Positions 1 to 8,172 are shown, counted from the stretch's first letter. The stretch: DNA of 13,696 nucleotides from Stenotrophomonas maltophilia (GCA_002387845.1 DGLB01000083.1:11832-25527); one strand, 5' to 3'. Numbers and translations: made by a program. The notes: a model not told the origin generated them from the sequence alone.

Positions 1-77
1 CGTGTCCCCCAAACCCACCCCGCCCCGCCAAACCAAGGATCCGATGACCACCGGCTTTTCGCCAAGATGCATCAAAG

Positions 78-105
78 AAAAGGCCCCGCGAAAGCGGGGC
101 CTTTT
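78..105. terminator. Strong bidirectional intrinsic terminator downstream of putA
   Basis: A perfect 12-bp inverted repeat (arms 78-89 and 94-105) closes a GAAA loop. The stem is GGCCCCGC with an A4 run on one side and a T4 run on the other, so it can act as a Rho-independent terminator in both directions. It lies 25 bp past the putA stop codon on the minus strand, and there the stem is followed by TTTTCTTT. It probably ends the putA transcript and may also serve a converging gene to the left, outside the window. Positions 1-77 hold no gene I can support. Confidence 0.9.
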
Positions 106-130
106 CGTGTAACCAACAACAGCTACCGGA

Positions 131-3100
131 TCAATCGCCCAGCGTCAGCAGCGACGCATTGCCGCCGGCTGCCGTGGTGTTCACCGTCACCGTCTTCTCG
201 GTGGCAAAGCGCAGCAGGTAGTGCGGGCCACCGGCCTTCGGGCCCGTGCCCGACAGGCCCTGGCCGCCGAACGGCTGCACGCCCACCACCGCACCAATCT
301 GGTTGCGGTTCACGTACACGTTGCCCACGTTCACCCGCGACGAAATGCGGTCCACGGTTTCATCGATGCGCGAATGCACGCCCAGGGTCAGGCCGTAACC
401 GGTCGCGTTGATCTGGTCGATCACCGCATCCAGCTGATCGCCCTTCCAGCGGATCACGTGCAGCACCGGCCCGAAGATCTCCTTGTGCAGCTGGTCCAGG
501 CTCTTCAGCTCGTACGCACGCGGCGCGAAGAACGTGCCATGTGCTGCTGCTTCGCTCAGCTCCGCCGCCGCAATCAGGCGCGCTTCCTTCTCCATCCGCA
601 CCGTGTGGTCGCGCAGGATCTGCAGCGCGTCCGCATCGATCACCGGACCCACGTCGGTCGACAGCAGGCCCGGATCGCCGATCTTCAGCTCCGCCATCGC
701 GCCCGCCAGCATCGTCATCACCTTGTCGGCAATATCGTCCTGCACGAACAGCACGCGTGCTGCCGAGCAGCGCTGGCCCGCCGAGGTGAACGCCGAACCG
801 ATCGCGTCCTTCACCAGCTGTTCCGGCAGTGCCGACGAATCGGCAATGAACGCGTTCTGGCCGCCGGTCTCCGCAATCAGCACGCCAATGGCCGCATCAC
901 GCGCCGCCATCGCGCGGTTGATCGCGCGCGCGGTGTCGGTCGAACCGGTGAACGCCACGCCCGCCACGCGCGGGTCGGCGGTCAGTGCCGCACCCACCGT
1001 TGCGCCGTCGCCCGGCAGGAACTGCACCACGCCTTCCGGCACGCCCGCGTCCAGCAGCAGCTTCACCGCGTAGTAGCCGATCAGGTTGGTCTGCTCGGCC
1101 GGCTTGGCAATCACGCTGTTGCCCGCGGCAAGCGCAGCGGCCACCTGGCCCAGGAAGATCGCCAGCGGGAAGTTCCACGGGCTGATGCACACGAACACGC
1201 CACGGCCATGCAGCTGCAGTTCGTTCGACTCGCCGGTCGGGCTCGGCAGCTTCTCGGCGTGGCCGAACTGCTCGCGTGCCTGCTTGGCGTAGTAGCGCAG
1301 GAAGTCCACCGCCTCGCGCACTTCGGCAATGCTGTCGGGCAGGCTCTTGCCCGCTTCCTTCACGCACAGCGCCATGAACTCCGGCAGACGGGCCTCCAGC
1401 TGGTCCGCCGCGTGTTCCAGGATCGCCGCGCGGCTGGCCGCCGGCGTGCGGTTCCAGGCCGGCTGCGCGGCCACTGCGTTCACCAGCGCCTTCTCGACGG
1501 TCGCGCTGTCGGCCGCCTGCCACTGGCCCACCACCTGGCGGTTGTCGGCCGGGTTGATCACGTTGATCTGCGCGCCGGTCGGCTGTGCGCCCGGCACCAG
1601 CGGCGCGGCCTGCCACGGCTTCACTGCCGCGTTGAGCTGCTCGGCCAGAGCGCGCAGATCGTTGTCGTTGGCGAGATTGACGCCCATGGAGTTCTTCCTG
1701 TCGTGGTTCTGGCTGCGCAGCAGGTCAACCGGCAGCGGGATTTTCGGGTGCGGAATGGAATCGAACGAAGACACGGCTTCAACCGGATCGCGGATCAGGT
1801 CATCAATGGCCACGTCTTCGTCGGTGATGCGGTTGACGAAGCTCGAATTCGCGCCGTTTTCCAGCAGGCGGCGCACCAGGTACGGCAGCAGGTCCTCGTG
1901 CGAACCCACCGGTGCATACACGCGGCACGGCACGTTCAGGCGGTTGGCCGGCACCACTTCGGCGTACAGGTCGTCGCCCATGCCGTGCAGCTTCTGGTGC
2001 TCGTACACGCCGCCCTTGGCAATCGCCTTCACCGCCGCGATGGTGTGCGCGTTGTGGGTGGCGAACATCGGGTAGATCGCGTCGGCATGGGTGAACAACC
2101 GCTTCGCACAGGCCAGGTACGAAACGTCGGTGTTCTGCTTGCGGGTGAACACCGGGTAGGCCGGCAGGCCGTCGATCTGCGCGCGCTTGATCTCCGCGTC
2201 CCAGTACGCGCCCTTCACCAGGCGCACCTGCAGGCGGCGGCCGATGCGGCGGGCCAGGTCGGCCAGGTAGTCGATCGTGTACGGGGTACGCTTCTGGTAC
2301 GCCTGCACCACCACGCCGAAACCTTCCCAGCCCACCAGCGAAGCGTCGCTCACCACCGCTTCAATGATGTCCAGCGACAGCTCCAGGCGGTCGGTTTCCT
2401 CGGCGTCCACCGTGCAGCCAATGCCGTAGGACTTGGCCAGCTGCGCCAGTTCCAGCACGCCCGGCACCAGGTCGGCCAGCACGCGGGCGCGCTTGGCATG
2501 TTCGTAGCGCGGGTACAGCGCCGACAGCTTGATCGAGATGCCCGGGGCCGAGTTCACATCGCCGTCCGGACGGCCGCCGCGGGCCTTGTGGTCGCCACCG
2601 ATGGAGTGGATCGCGCGGCGGTAGTCTTCCAGGTAGCGCTTGGCGTCCTTCATGGTCAGCGCGCCTTCGCCGAGCATGTCGAACGAATAGCGGTAGCTGG
2701 CGTTGTCACCCTTGTGCGAGCGCGACAGCGCTTCTTCAATGGTGCGGCCCATCACGAACTGGTGGCCCATGATCTTCATCGCCTGGCGCACGGCCAGGCG
2801 CACCACCGGTTCGCCCACGCGGCCCATCAGGCGCGCGAACGCGCCCGGCACGTCAGCGCGGGTGGCGTCGTTGATGTTGACGATATGGCCGGTCAGCATC
2901 AGGCCCCAGGTCGAGGCATTGACCAGCACCGAGTCGCTGCCGCCCAGGTGCTTCTTCCAGTCGGCTTCGCCCAGCTTGTCGCGGATGAGCTTGTCGGCGG
3001 TGTCCTGGTCGGGAATGCGCAGCAGGGCTTCGGCCACGCACATCAGCAGCACGCCTTCCTCGCTGCCCAGGTCGTACTGGCGCATGAAGGCCTCGATCGC

Positions 3101-3355
3101 CCCCTGGTCCTTGGCGCGCACCCGCACCCGCGCCACCAGGTCGGCGGCGGTGGCCTGCACCTGGGCCTGTTCGTCAGCCGGCAGGCGCGCCTGCGCCAGC
3201 AGCTCGGTGACGTGACTGGCCTCATCCTTCATCCAGGCATCGGTGATCGCCTGGCGGAACGGGTTGGGCACGGGCGGCAGCTCGGGGCTGAGCAGGGCCG
3301 GGCGGGAAGCAGCAGCGGCGGCCGCTGCGGGGGGATGGGCGGAAGGTGCGGTCAT
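131..3355 (-). CDS. putA: Bifunctional proline dehydrogenase / delta-1-pyrroline-5-carboxylate dehydrogenase (PutA, short form without DNA-binding domain)
   Basis: PutA oxidises proline to glutamate in two steps: an FAD-dependent dehydrogenase passes electrons to membrane quinone, and an NAD-dependent aldehyde dehydrogenase finishes the reaction. The protein has 1074 residues. After an Ala/Pro-rich start comes the PRODH barrel (about 150-540), with VDAEETDRLE at 316-325 (Asp318), LVKGAYW at 379-385 (Lys380) and RRLLENGANSSFVN at 495-508. The ALDH domain (about 590-1050) has SPWNFP at 725-730, the glutamate of AETGGQ (Glu829) and the catalytic cysteine of GQRCSAARV (Cys863). The end, VNTTAAGGNASLL, is the conserved C-terminal motif of PutA. 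The ribbon-helix-helix repressor domain and long C-terminal domain of the roughly 1320-residue enteric form are absent, so this protein should not repress its own gene. The ATG at 3355 has only a weak ribosome site (GAG about 10 bp away), so the exact start is less certain than the identity. The gene is divergent from the oxidase operon. Confidence 0.97.
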   Translation of the reverse strand: MTAPSAHPPAAAAAAASRPALLSPELPPVPNPFRQAITDAWMKDEASHVTELLAQARLPADEQAQVQATAADLVARVRVRAKDQGAIEAFMRQYDLGSEEGVLLMCVAEALLRIPDQDTADKLIRDKLGEADWKKHLGGSDSVLVNASTWGLMLTGHIVNINDATRADVPGAFARLMGRVGEPVVRLAVRQAMKIMGHQFVMGRTIEEALSRSHKGDNASYRYSFDMLGEGALTMKDAKRYLEDYRRAIHSIGGDHKARGGRPDGDVNSAPGISIKLSALYPRYEHAKRARVLADLVPGVLELAQLAKSYGIGCTVDAEETDRLELSLDIIEAVVSDASLVGWEGFGVVVQAYQKRTPYTIDYLADLARRIGRRLQVRLVKGAYWDAEIKRAQIDGLPAYPVFTRKQNTDVSYLACAKRLFTHADAIYPMFATHNAHTIAAVKAIAKGGVYEHQKLHGMGDDLYAEVVPANRLNVPCRVYAPVGSHEDLLPYLVRRLLENGANSSFVNRITDEDVAIDDLIRDPVEAVSSFDSIPHPKIPLPVDLLRSQNHDRKNSMGVNLANDNDLRALAEQLNAAVKPWQAAPLVPGAQPTGAQINVINPADNRQVVGQWQAADSATVEKALVNAVAAQPAWNRTPAASRAAILEHAADQLEARLPEFMALCVKEAGKSLPDSIAEVREAVDFLRYYAKQAREQFGHAEKLPSPTGESNELQLHGRGVFVCISPWNFPLAIFLGQVAAALAAGNSVIAKPAEQTNLIGYYAVKLLLDAGVPEGVVQFLPGDGATVGAALTADPRVAGVAFTGSTDTARAINRAMAARDAAIGVLIAETGGQNAFIADSSALPEQLVKDAIGSAFTSAGQRCSAARVLFVQDDIADKVMTMLAGAMAELKIGDPGLLSTDVGPVIDADALQILRDHTVRMEKEARLIAAAELSEAAAHGTFFAPRAYELKSLDQLHKEIFGPVLHVIRWKGDQLDAVIDQINATGYGLTLGVHSRIDETVDRISSRVNVGNVYVNRNQIGAVVGVQPFGGQGLSGTGPKAGGPHYLLRFATEKTVTVNTTAAGGNASLLTLGD

Positions 3356-3382
3356 GCCGGAAGGCTCGTGGAGAACTTGACC

Positions 3383-3409
3383 ATTTTATGCGTTTTTTTG
3401 CCGCCGCAA
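3383..3409 (-). promoter_or_regulatory. Candidate putA promoter
   Basis: On the minus strand a TTGCGG box (3404-3409) precedes TAAAAT (3383-3388). The spacer is only 15 bp, shorter than the ideal 17, and contains an A-tract. The -10 box lies 27 bp before the putA start codon. This is a motif match read by eye; with the short spacer it is a weak call. Confidence 0.3.
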
Positions 3410-3524
3410 CATCTCCCCGGAGGCCTCGGGCATCCGCCGCATAGCCTTTGATACAAGGGGATTCGGCCGTTTCCGACAGTCCGTCGATAACTGTGCTGAA
3501 TTCGGCAAAACCGCCGCCGAGGTC

Positions 3525-3546
3525 ATGCTGTGTTGCAACAATGCTG
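3525..3546. promoter_or_regulatory. Candidate operator: palindrome TGTTGCAACA flanked by ATGCTG repeats
   Basis: A perfect 10-bp palindrome, TGTTGCAACA (3531-3540), is bracketed by two direct copies of ATGCTG (3525-3530 and 3541-3546). It sits 18 bp upstream of the candidate -35 box of the oxidase operon, a usual place for a regulator site. I cannot assign a regulator. The rest of the 359-bp putA-ctaC interval (3356-3714) shows no supported gene. Confidence 0.3.
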
Positions 3547-3563
3547 AAAGTGTGAATGAACCC

Positions 3564-3593
3564 TTGCGGCTCGCGCGACAGCCCGGCTACCAT
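3564..3593 (+). promoter_or_regulatory. Candidate promoter of the cytochrome oxidase operon
   Basis: TTGCGG (3564-3569) is followed after 18 bp by TACCAT (3588-3593). Both boxes resemble sigma-70 elements with a GC-rich spacer. A start near position 3600 would leave an untranslated leader of about 115 bases before ctaC. This is inferred from motif and position only. Confidence 0.4.
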
Positions 3594-3714
3594 CAAGACG
3601 CGTCCCCCACGGGCGCTCGATACCGGCGCGTGTGGAGGTTCTGCCTGCACCCGACGTCTTGAAGGCTTGCTCGCGGCCCGATGGCTGCAACCGACGACGC
3701 TAAGGGTCTAGGCA

Positions 3715-4635
3715 ATGAAGCAACGCAGAAAGTGGGGCACGACGTTCGCAAAGGCAGTGGGGGTGGGGGTCGCGTTCAGCGCCCCGGTGATGGCGTTGGC
3801 CCAGTCGGCCGACCCCAAGCCGTGGCAGCTGAACATGGGCAAGGGGGTTACCCAGAGCTCGCGGCTGGCCTGGGAATCCAACATGTTTTCCCTGTGGGTA
3901 TGCACCATCATCGGCGTGCTGGTCTTCGGCGCGATGGGCTACGCCATCTTCAAGTTCCGCAAGTCCAAGGGGGCGGTCGCCGCCACCTTCAGCCACAACA
4001 CCAAGGCCGAGATCATCTGGACCGTCATCCCGGTGCTGATCCTGGTGGTGATGGCGTGGCCGGCCACGGCCAACCTGATCAAGTTCTACGACACCCGTGA
4101 TTCGGAAATGACCGTCAAGGTCACCGGTTACCAGTGGATGTGGAAGTACGAATACCTGGGCCAGGACGTCAGCTTCACCAGCCGCCTGGACCGCGAATCC
4201 GACCGCGTGCGCCAGAGCGGGCAGGTGCCGGACCGCAACAGCCATCCGCATTACCTGCTGGACGTGGACAACCGGCTGGTGTTGCCGGTGGACACCAAGG
4301 TCCGCTTCGTCATCACCTCTGATGACGTCATCCACGCGTGGTGGGTGCCGGCACTGGGCTGGAAACAGGACGCCATTCCCGGCTTCATCAACGAAGCCTG
4401 GACCAACATCGAGCAGGTCGGCGTGTACCGCGGGCAGTGTGCCGAGCTGTGCGGCAAGGACCATGGGTTCATGCCGATCGTGGTGGAGGCGGTGTCCAAG
4501 GAGGACTTCCAGAAGTGGCTGGCCGCGAAGCGGCCGAAGCCCGCACCGGAGGCCGCGCCAGAACCGGCCCCCGCCGCCACGCCGGCCGCACCCGCCGAAG
4601 CACCCGCTCCGGCACCGGCTCCGGAACAAGTCTGA
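3715..4635 (+). CDS. ctaC: Cytochrome c oxidase subunit II (CuA subunit)
   Basis: This subunit (also called CoxB) receives electrons from cytochrome c at its binuclear CuA centre on the periplasmic side and passes them to heme a in subunit I. The 306-residue protein begins with a signal peptide ending near ALAQ-SA (about residue 30). Two membrane helices follow at about 58-78 and 101-120. The periplasmic cupredoxin domain begins with the aromatic stretch YQWMWKYEY (139-147). The CuA ligands are all present: His207 in VIHAWW, then Cys242, Glu244, Cys246, His250 and Met253 in CAELCGKDHGFM. No heme c motif (CxxCH) follows, so this is not a caa3-type fusion. Residues 274-306 form a low-complexity Ala/Pro/Glu tail. 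It is the first gene of the operon; AAGGG about 12 bp upstream is a modest ribosome site. Confidence 0.97.
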   Translation: MKQRRKWGTTFAKAVGVGVAFSAPVMALAQSADPKPWQLNMGKGVTQSSRLAWESNMFSLWVCTIIGVLVFGAMGYAIFKFRKSKGAVAATFSHNTKAEIIWTVIPVLILVVMAWPATANLIKFYDTRDSEMTVKVTGYQWMWKYEYLGQDVSFTSRLDRESDRVRQSGQVPDRNSHPHYLLDVDNRLVLPVDTKVRFVITSDDVIHAWWVPALGWKQDAIPGFINEAWTNIEQVGVYRGQCAELCGKDHGFMPIVVEAVSKEDFQKWLAAKRPKPAPEAAPEPAPAATPAAPAEAPAPAPAPEQV

Positions 4636-4646
4636 ACTTCCCATCG

Positions 4647-4666
4647 CGCGCACCGCACGGTGCGCG
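4647..4666 (+). other. Perfect 20-bp palindrome between ctaC and ctaD
   Basis: The sequence CGCGCACCGCACGGTGCGCG can fold into a stem of 8-9 bp. It starts 11 bp after the ctaC stop and ends 34 bp before the ctaD start. No T-run follows, so it is not a classical terminator. It could stabilise or mark a processing end in the mRNA and so adjust the ratio of subunit II to subunit I; this role is inferred. Confidence 0.55.
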
Positions 4667-4700
4667 TTGCTACCCGCGGAACCAATGAGGTGTAGTGGCA

Positions 4701-6311
4701 ATGGCGCATACCGCAGTTGATCACGACGGCCATCACGGTCATCAACAGGGCTTCTTCGAGCGTTGGTTGTTCTCGACCAACCACAAGGACATCGGCACCC
4801 TGTACCTGATTTTCAGCTTCATCATGTTCATCATCGGTGCGGCGATGAGCGTCATCATCCGCGCCGAGCTGATGCAGCCGGGCCTGCAGTTCGTCAAGCC
4901 GGAAACCTTCAACCAGCTCACCACCGTGCATGCGCTGGTGATGATCTTCGGCGGCGTCATGCCCGCCTTCGTCGGCCTGGCCAACTGGATGGTGCCGCTG
5001 CAGATCGGCGCGCCGGACATGGCCCTGCCGCGCATGAACAACTGGTCGTTCTGGCTGCTGCCGGTGGCCTTCAGCCTGCTGCTGATGACCTTCCTGCTGC
5101 CCGGCGGCGCGCCCGCCGGTGGCTGGACCCTCTACCCGCCGCTGTCACTGCAGGGCGGCTACAACGTCGCCTTCACCGTATTTGCCATCCACGTGGCCGG
5201 CATCAGTTCGATCATGGGCGCGATCAACATCATCGCCACCGTGCTCAACATGCGCGCGCCCGGCATCGACCTGCTGAAGATGCCGATCTTCTGCTGGGCC
5301 TGGCTGATCACCGCGTTCCTGCTGATTGCGGTGATGCCGGTGCTGGCCGGTGCGGTCACCATGCTGCTCACCGACAAGTTCTTCGGCACCAGCTTCTTCA
5401 ATGCCGCCGGTGGCGGTGACCCGGTGATGTTCCAGCACATCTTCTGGTTCTTCGGCCACCCCGAGGTGTACATCATGATCCTGCCCGCCTTCGGCGTGGT
5501 CAGCGAGATCATTCCCACCTTCAGCCGCAAGCCGCTGTTCGGCTACCAGGCCATGGTCTACGCCATTGCCGCCATCGCCTTCCTGTCGTTCATCGTCTGG
5601 GCCCACCACATGTTCACCGTGGGCATGCCGCTGGGTGGCGAGATCTACTTCATGTTCGCCACCATGCTCATCTCCATCCCCACCGGGGTGAAGGTGTTCA
5701 ACTGGGTCAGCACCATGTGGCGCGGCTCACTCACCTTTGAAGCGCCCATGCTGTGGGCGGTCGCCTTCGTCATCCTGTTCACCATCGGCGGCTTCTCCGG
5801 GCTGATGCTGGCCATCGTGGTCGCCGACTTCCAGTACCACGACACTTACTTCGTGGTCGCACACTTCCACTACGTGCTGGTCACCGGCGCGGTGTTCGCA
5901 CTGATTGCCGCGGTGTACTACTGGTGGCCGAAGTGGACCGGGCGCATGTACAGCGAGAAGTGGGCCAAGTTCCACTTCTGGTGGTCGGTGGTGTTCGTCA
6001 ACCTGCTGTTCTTCCCGCAGCACTATCTGGGCCTGGCTGGCATGCCGCGCCGTATTCCCGACTACAACGTGGCCTTCGCCGACTGGAACCTGATCAGCTC
6101 GATCGGCGCGTTCGGCATGTTCGTCACCCCGTTCATGATGGCGGCGATTCTGATTTCCTCGCTGCGCAATGGTGAAAAGGCCGCCGACCGTTCCTGGGAA
6201 GGCGCGCGTGGGCTGGAATGGACGGTGCCGTCACCGGCTCCGGCGCATACCTTCACCGTGCCGCCGGTCATCCGCCCGGGTGATCTGGCCCACGACGACG
6301 TCACCCATTGA
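4701..6311 (+). CDS. ctaD: Cytochrome c oxidase subunit I (heme a / heme a3-CuB catalytic subunit)
   Basis: This is the core subunit (also called CoxA), which reduces oxygen to water and pumps protons. From the ATG at 4701 it has 536 residues, the usual length, with about twelve membrane helices. All key residues are visible: heme a ligands His77 (TVHALVM) and His390; heme a3 ligand His388 (VAHFHYV); CuB ligands His253 (GHPEVY), His302 and His303 (WAHHMF); and Tyr257, which cross-links to His253. Glu255 and Asp106 mark the D-channel and Lys331 the K-channel, so this is an A-type heme-copper oxidase. A GTG at 4695 is also in frame, but GAGG at 4687-4690 is better spaced for the ATG. The N-terminal 16 residues are His-rich. 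It is preceded by ctaC, and its stop codon overlaps the ribosome site of the next small gene. Confidence 0.97.
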   Translation: MAHTAVDHDGHHGHQQGFFERWLFSTNHKDIGTLYLIFSFIMFIIGAAMSVIIRAELMQPGLQFVKPETFNQLTTVHALVMIFGGVMPAFVGLANWMVPLQIGAPDMALPRMNNWSFWLLPVAFSLLLMTFLLPGGAPAGGWTLYPPLSLQGGYNVAFTVFAIHVAGISSIMGAINIIATVLNMRAPGIDLLKMPIFCWAWLITAFLLIAVMPVLAGAVTMLLTDKFFGTSFFNAAGGGDPVMFQHIFWFFGHPEVYIMILPAFGVVSEIIPTFSRKPLFGYQAMVYAIAAIAFLSFIVWAHHMFTVGMPLGGEIYFMFATMLISIPTGVKVFNWVSTMWRGSLTFEAPMLWAVAFVILFTIGGFSGLMLAIVVADFQYHDTYFVVAHFHYVLVTGAVFALIAAVYYWWPKWTGRMYSEKWAKFHFWWSVVFVNLLFFPQHYLGLAGMPRRIPDYNVAFADWNLISSIGAFGMFVTPFMMAAILISSLRNGEKAADRSWEGARGLEWTVPSPAPAHTFTVPPVIRPGDLAHDDVTH

Positions 6312-6319
6312 GGTTGCCG

Positions 6320-6454
6320 ATGAACACCACGCCCTCCGGATTCGATGACCTGGCCCTGCGCCGCCGCCGCGCCCGACGTACCGCGATGGTGGTCGGTGCG
6401 GTGGCCGTCGCGGTGTACCTCGGCTTCATCCTGAGCGGGGTGATCGGCCGGTGA
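6320..6454 (+). CDS. 44-residue single-helix membrane protein, candidate small oxidase assembly factor
   Basis: A short frame starts with ATG at 6320, six bases after GAGG (6310-6313), which overlaps the ctaD stop. It ends at 6454, where its TGA overlaps the GTG start of ctaG by four bases. The product begins MNTTPSGFDDLALRRRRARR and then has one hydrophobic helix (about 21-42) ending in VIGR. The Arg-rich segment before the helix predicts that the N-terminus stays in the cytoplasm. Its tight coupling on both sides and codon use like its neighbours argue that it is translated. Small single-helix proteins occur at this position, between subunit I and CtaG, in other proteobacterial oxidase operons and are annotated there as small assembly proteins. 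The function here is inferred from position. Confidence 0.75.
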   Translation: MNTTPSGFDDLALRRRRARRTAMVVGAVAVAVYLGFILSGVIGR

Positions 6455-7041
6455 GCGACGTGCAGCCCGCCAAGGCCTCACCCACTGCCGGGCTGCCGCG
6501 CCTGATCGCGGTGGTGGTGGCGGTGTTCGTGCTGACCTTCTCGCTGGTGCCGCTGTACCGCATTGCCTGCGAGAAGATCTTCGGTGTGCGCCTGGAGCGT
6601 GGGCCGGGCAGTGAACTGGCCGGCACCACCGCGGGCAAACAACGCACCGTGCGCGTGGAGTTCGACGGCGGGGTCAATTCCCATCTGCCGTGGGCCTTCC
6701 ACCCCGAACAGCTGAGCATGGATGTCGTCCCCGGCGAGCTCAACGAAGCGCTGTATTTCGCCCGCAACGACAGCGACCACGCCCTGGTCGGCAGCGCGGT
6801 GCCTTCGGTGGCACCGGCCAAGGCCTCCGGCTACTTCAGCAAGACCGAATGCTTCTGCTTCACCGCCCAGACCCTGCAGGCCGGTGAAAAGCGCGACATG
6901 CCGGTGCGTTTCATCGTTGATCCGGATCTTCCGGCCAACGTAACCACCATCACCCTGTCCTACACCTTCTACAAGAACGATGCGCTGAGCGCGCAGCTGG
7001 TCGCGGCCCCGCCGCCGGCCACCGCCCGCTCCGCGCCCTGA
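6451..7041 (+). CDS. ctaG: Cytochrome c oxidase assembly protein CtaG/Cox11 (copper delivery to CuB)
   Basis: Cox11/CtaG is a membrane-anchored copper chaperone that delivers copper to the CuB site of subunit I. The 196-residue protein has a short cytoplasmic N-terminus, one helix (about 16-36) and a periplasmic immunoglobulin-like domain. The family signatures are present: PLYRIACEK with Cys40 just after the helix, and FSKTECFCF (129-137) with the copper-binding pair Cys134 and Cys136. MPVRFIVDP at 150-158 is also typical. The start is GTG at 6451, inside the stop codon of the preceding small gene, which indicates translational coupling. The Pro/Ala-rich C-terminal end is not conserved in the family as I know it. 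Confidence 0.95.
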   Translation: MSDVQPAKASPTAGLPRLIAVVVAVFVLTFSLVPLYRIACEKIFGVRLERGPGSELAGTTAGKQRTVRVEFDGGVNSHLPWAFHPEQLSMDVVPGELNEALYFARNDSDHALVGSAVPSVAPAKASGYFSKTECFCFTAQTLQAGEKRDMPVRFIVDPDLPANVTTITLSYTFYKNDALSAQLVAAPPPATARSAP

Positions 7042-7061
7042 CCGTCTTACGGATACCGACC

Positions 7062-7937
7062 ATGGCCCAGCACAGTCCCGACGCCAACGTGTACTTCGTA
7101 CCCACCCACAGCAAGTGGCCCTTCATCGGCTCCATTGCGATGATGGTGACCATGGTCGGCGTGGCCAGCTGGCTCAACGACGCCGGGTGGGGCAAGTGGA
7201 CCTTCTATGTGGGCCTGGCGATGCTGGTGCTGACCCTGTTCTGGTGGTTCAGCGACGTGGTGCGCGAATCGCAGGCCGGCCACTACAACCGCCAGGTGGA
7301 CGGCTCGTTCCGCATGGGGATGGTGTGGTTCATCTTCTCCGAAGTGATGTTCTTCGGTGCCTTCTTCGGCGCGCTGTTCTACACCCGCACCCTCGGCCTG
7401 GCCTGGCTGGGCGGCGAGGGCGACGGGGTGATGACCAACGAACTGCTCTGGGACGGCTATTCGGCCGCGTGGCCGACCAACGGCCCGGCCGGCATTGGTG
7501 GCCACTTCCAGACCATTCCGGCGTGGGGCCTGCCGCTGATCAACACGCTGATCCTGCTCACCTCCGGCGTCACCCTCACCATCGCCCACCACGCGCTCAA
7601 GGCCGGCCACCGCCGCCAGCTGCTGGTGTGGCTGGGCATCACCATCGCGCTGGGCGCCTTCTTCCTGACCCTGCAGGCCGAGGAGTACATCCACGCCTAC
7701 AAGGAACTGAACCTGACCCTGGGCTCGGGCATCTACGGCTCCACCTTCTTCATGCTCACCGGCTTCCACGGCGCGCACGTGCTGATGGGCACCATCATGC
7801 TGGCGGTGATGTGGCTGCGTGCGGCCAAGGGGCATTTCACCCGCGACAACCATTTCGGTTTCGAAGCCGCCGCGTGGTACTGGCACTTCGTCGACGTGGT
7901 GTGGCTGATGCTGTTCCTGTTCGTCTACGTGCTGTAG
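7062..7937 (+). CDS. ctaE: Cytochrome c oxidase subunit III
   Basis: Subunit III (also called CoxC) contains no metal; it supports proton uptake and protects the catalytic subunit from turnover damage. The 291-residue protein is rich in membrane helices (about seven). Family motifs include MVWFIFSEVMFFGAFF (87-102, with the conserved Glu94), AEEY (206-209), GFHGAHVLMG (234-243) and WYWHFVDVVW (272-281). The length is slightly above the usual 260-290. A loop at about 115-150, rich in Gly and Trp, separates the second helix pair from the rest. It lies 20 bp after ctaG. The ribosome site is poor (GGA about 12 bp before the ATG), so translation may depend on upstream coupling. Confidence 0.96.
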   Translation: MAQHSPDANVYFVPTHSKWPFIGSIAMMVTMVGVASWLNDAGWGKWTFYVGLAMLVLTLFWWFSDVVRESQAGHYNRQVDGSFRMGMVWFIFSEVMFFGAFFGALFYTRTLGLAWLGGEGDGVMTNELLWDGYSAAWPTNGPAGIGGHFQTIPAWGLPLINTLILLTSGVTLTIAHHALKAGHRRQLLVWLGITIALGAFFLTLQAEEYIHAYKELNLTLGSGIYGSTFFMLTGFHGAHVLMGTIMLAVMWLRAAKGHFTRDNHFGFEAAAWYWHFVDVVWLMLFLFVYVL

Positions 7938-7953
7938 CGCAGGGGCGCAGGAA

Positions 7954-8172
7954 TCAGCCGCCGATGCCGTGCGGCTTGATCCAGCCGGTGTAGATGCCGA
8001 TCGCCACCAGCGCGATCAGCGCCACCGACAGCGCAATGCGGCGGGTGAGTGCATTGACGGTGCGCTTGGTCTGGCCCCGGTCCACCAGCAGGTAGTACAG
8101 CCCCGCGCCCAGATTCCAGACGATGACGATCAGAAACGCGATTACCAGCAGGGTCTTCAACGAATCATTCAT
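7954..8172 (-). CDS. Small two-helix membrane protein (DUF2909-like, 'twin transmembrane protein')
   Basis: The 72-residue product consists of two hydrophobic helices (about 7-30 and 46-65) joined by a short basic loop (DRGQTKRTVNALTRR). The sequence pattern, with VWNLGAGLYYLL in the first helix, resembles the DUF2909 family found beside cytochrome oxidase genes in Pseudomonas and relatives. It is encoded against the operon: its stop lies 16 bp from the ctaE stop and its start 57 bp from the SURF1 start. It must therefore have its own promoter, and its transcript could be antisense to the operon mRNA. Function is unknown; an oxidase-linked role is inferred from position. No clear promoter or ribosome site is visible. 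Confidence 0.8.
   Translation of the reverse strand: MNDSLKTLLVIAFLIVIVWNLGAGLYYLLVDRGQTKRTVNALTRRIALSVALIALVAIGIYTGWIKPHGIGG

Noticed and set aside
221..3451. Very long plus-strand open frame (1076 codons) opposite putA
   Set aside because: Its product is a His/Arg/Ala-rich shadow without motifs or a plausible start; the minus strand encodes full PutA with all catalytic residues.
3449..3460. FNR-like half-site (TTTGATACAAGG) in the putA-ctaC interval
   Set aside because: Only one half resembles the TTGAT-N4-ATCAA consensus and the other half does not match.
3222..3650. Minus-strand frame of 142 codons over the putA start and intergenic region
   Set aside because: It overlaps the putA coding region in another frame, covers the candidate promoters and shows no recognisable domain.
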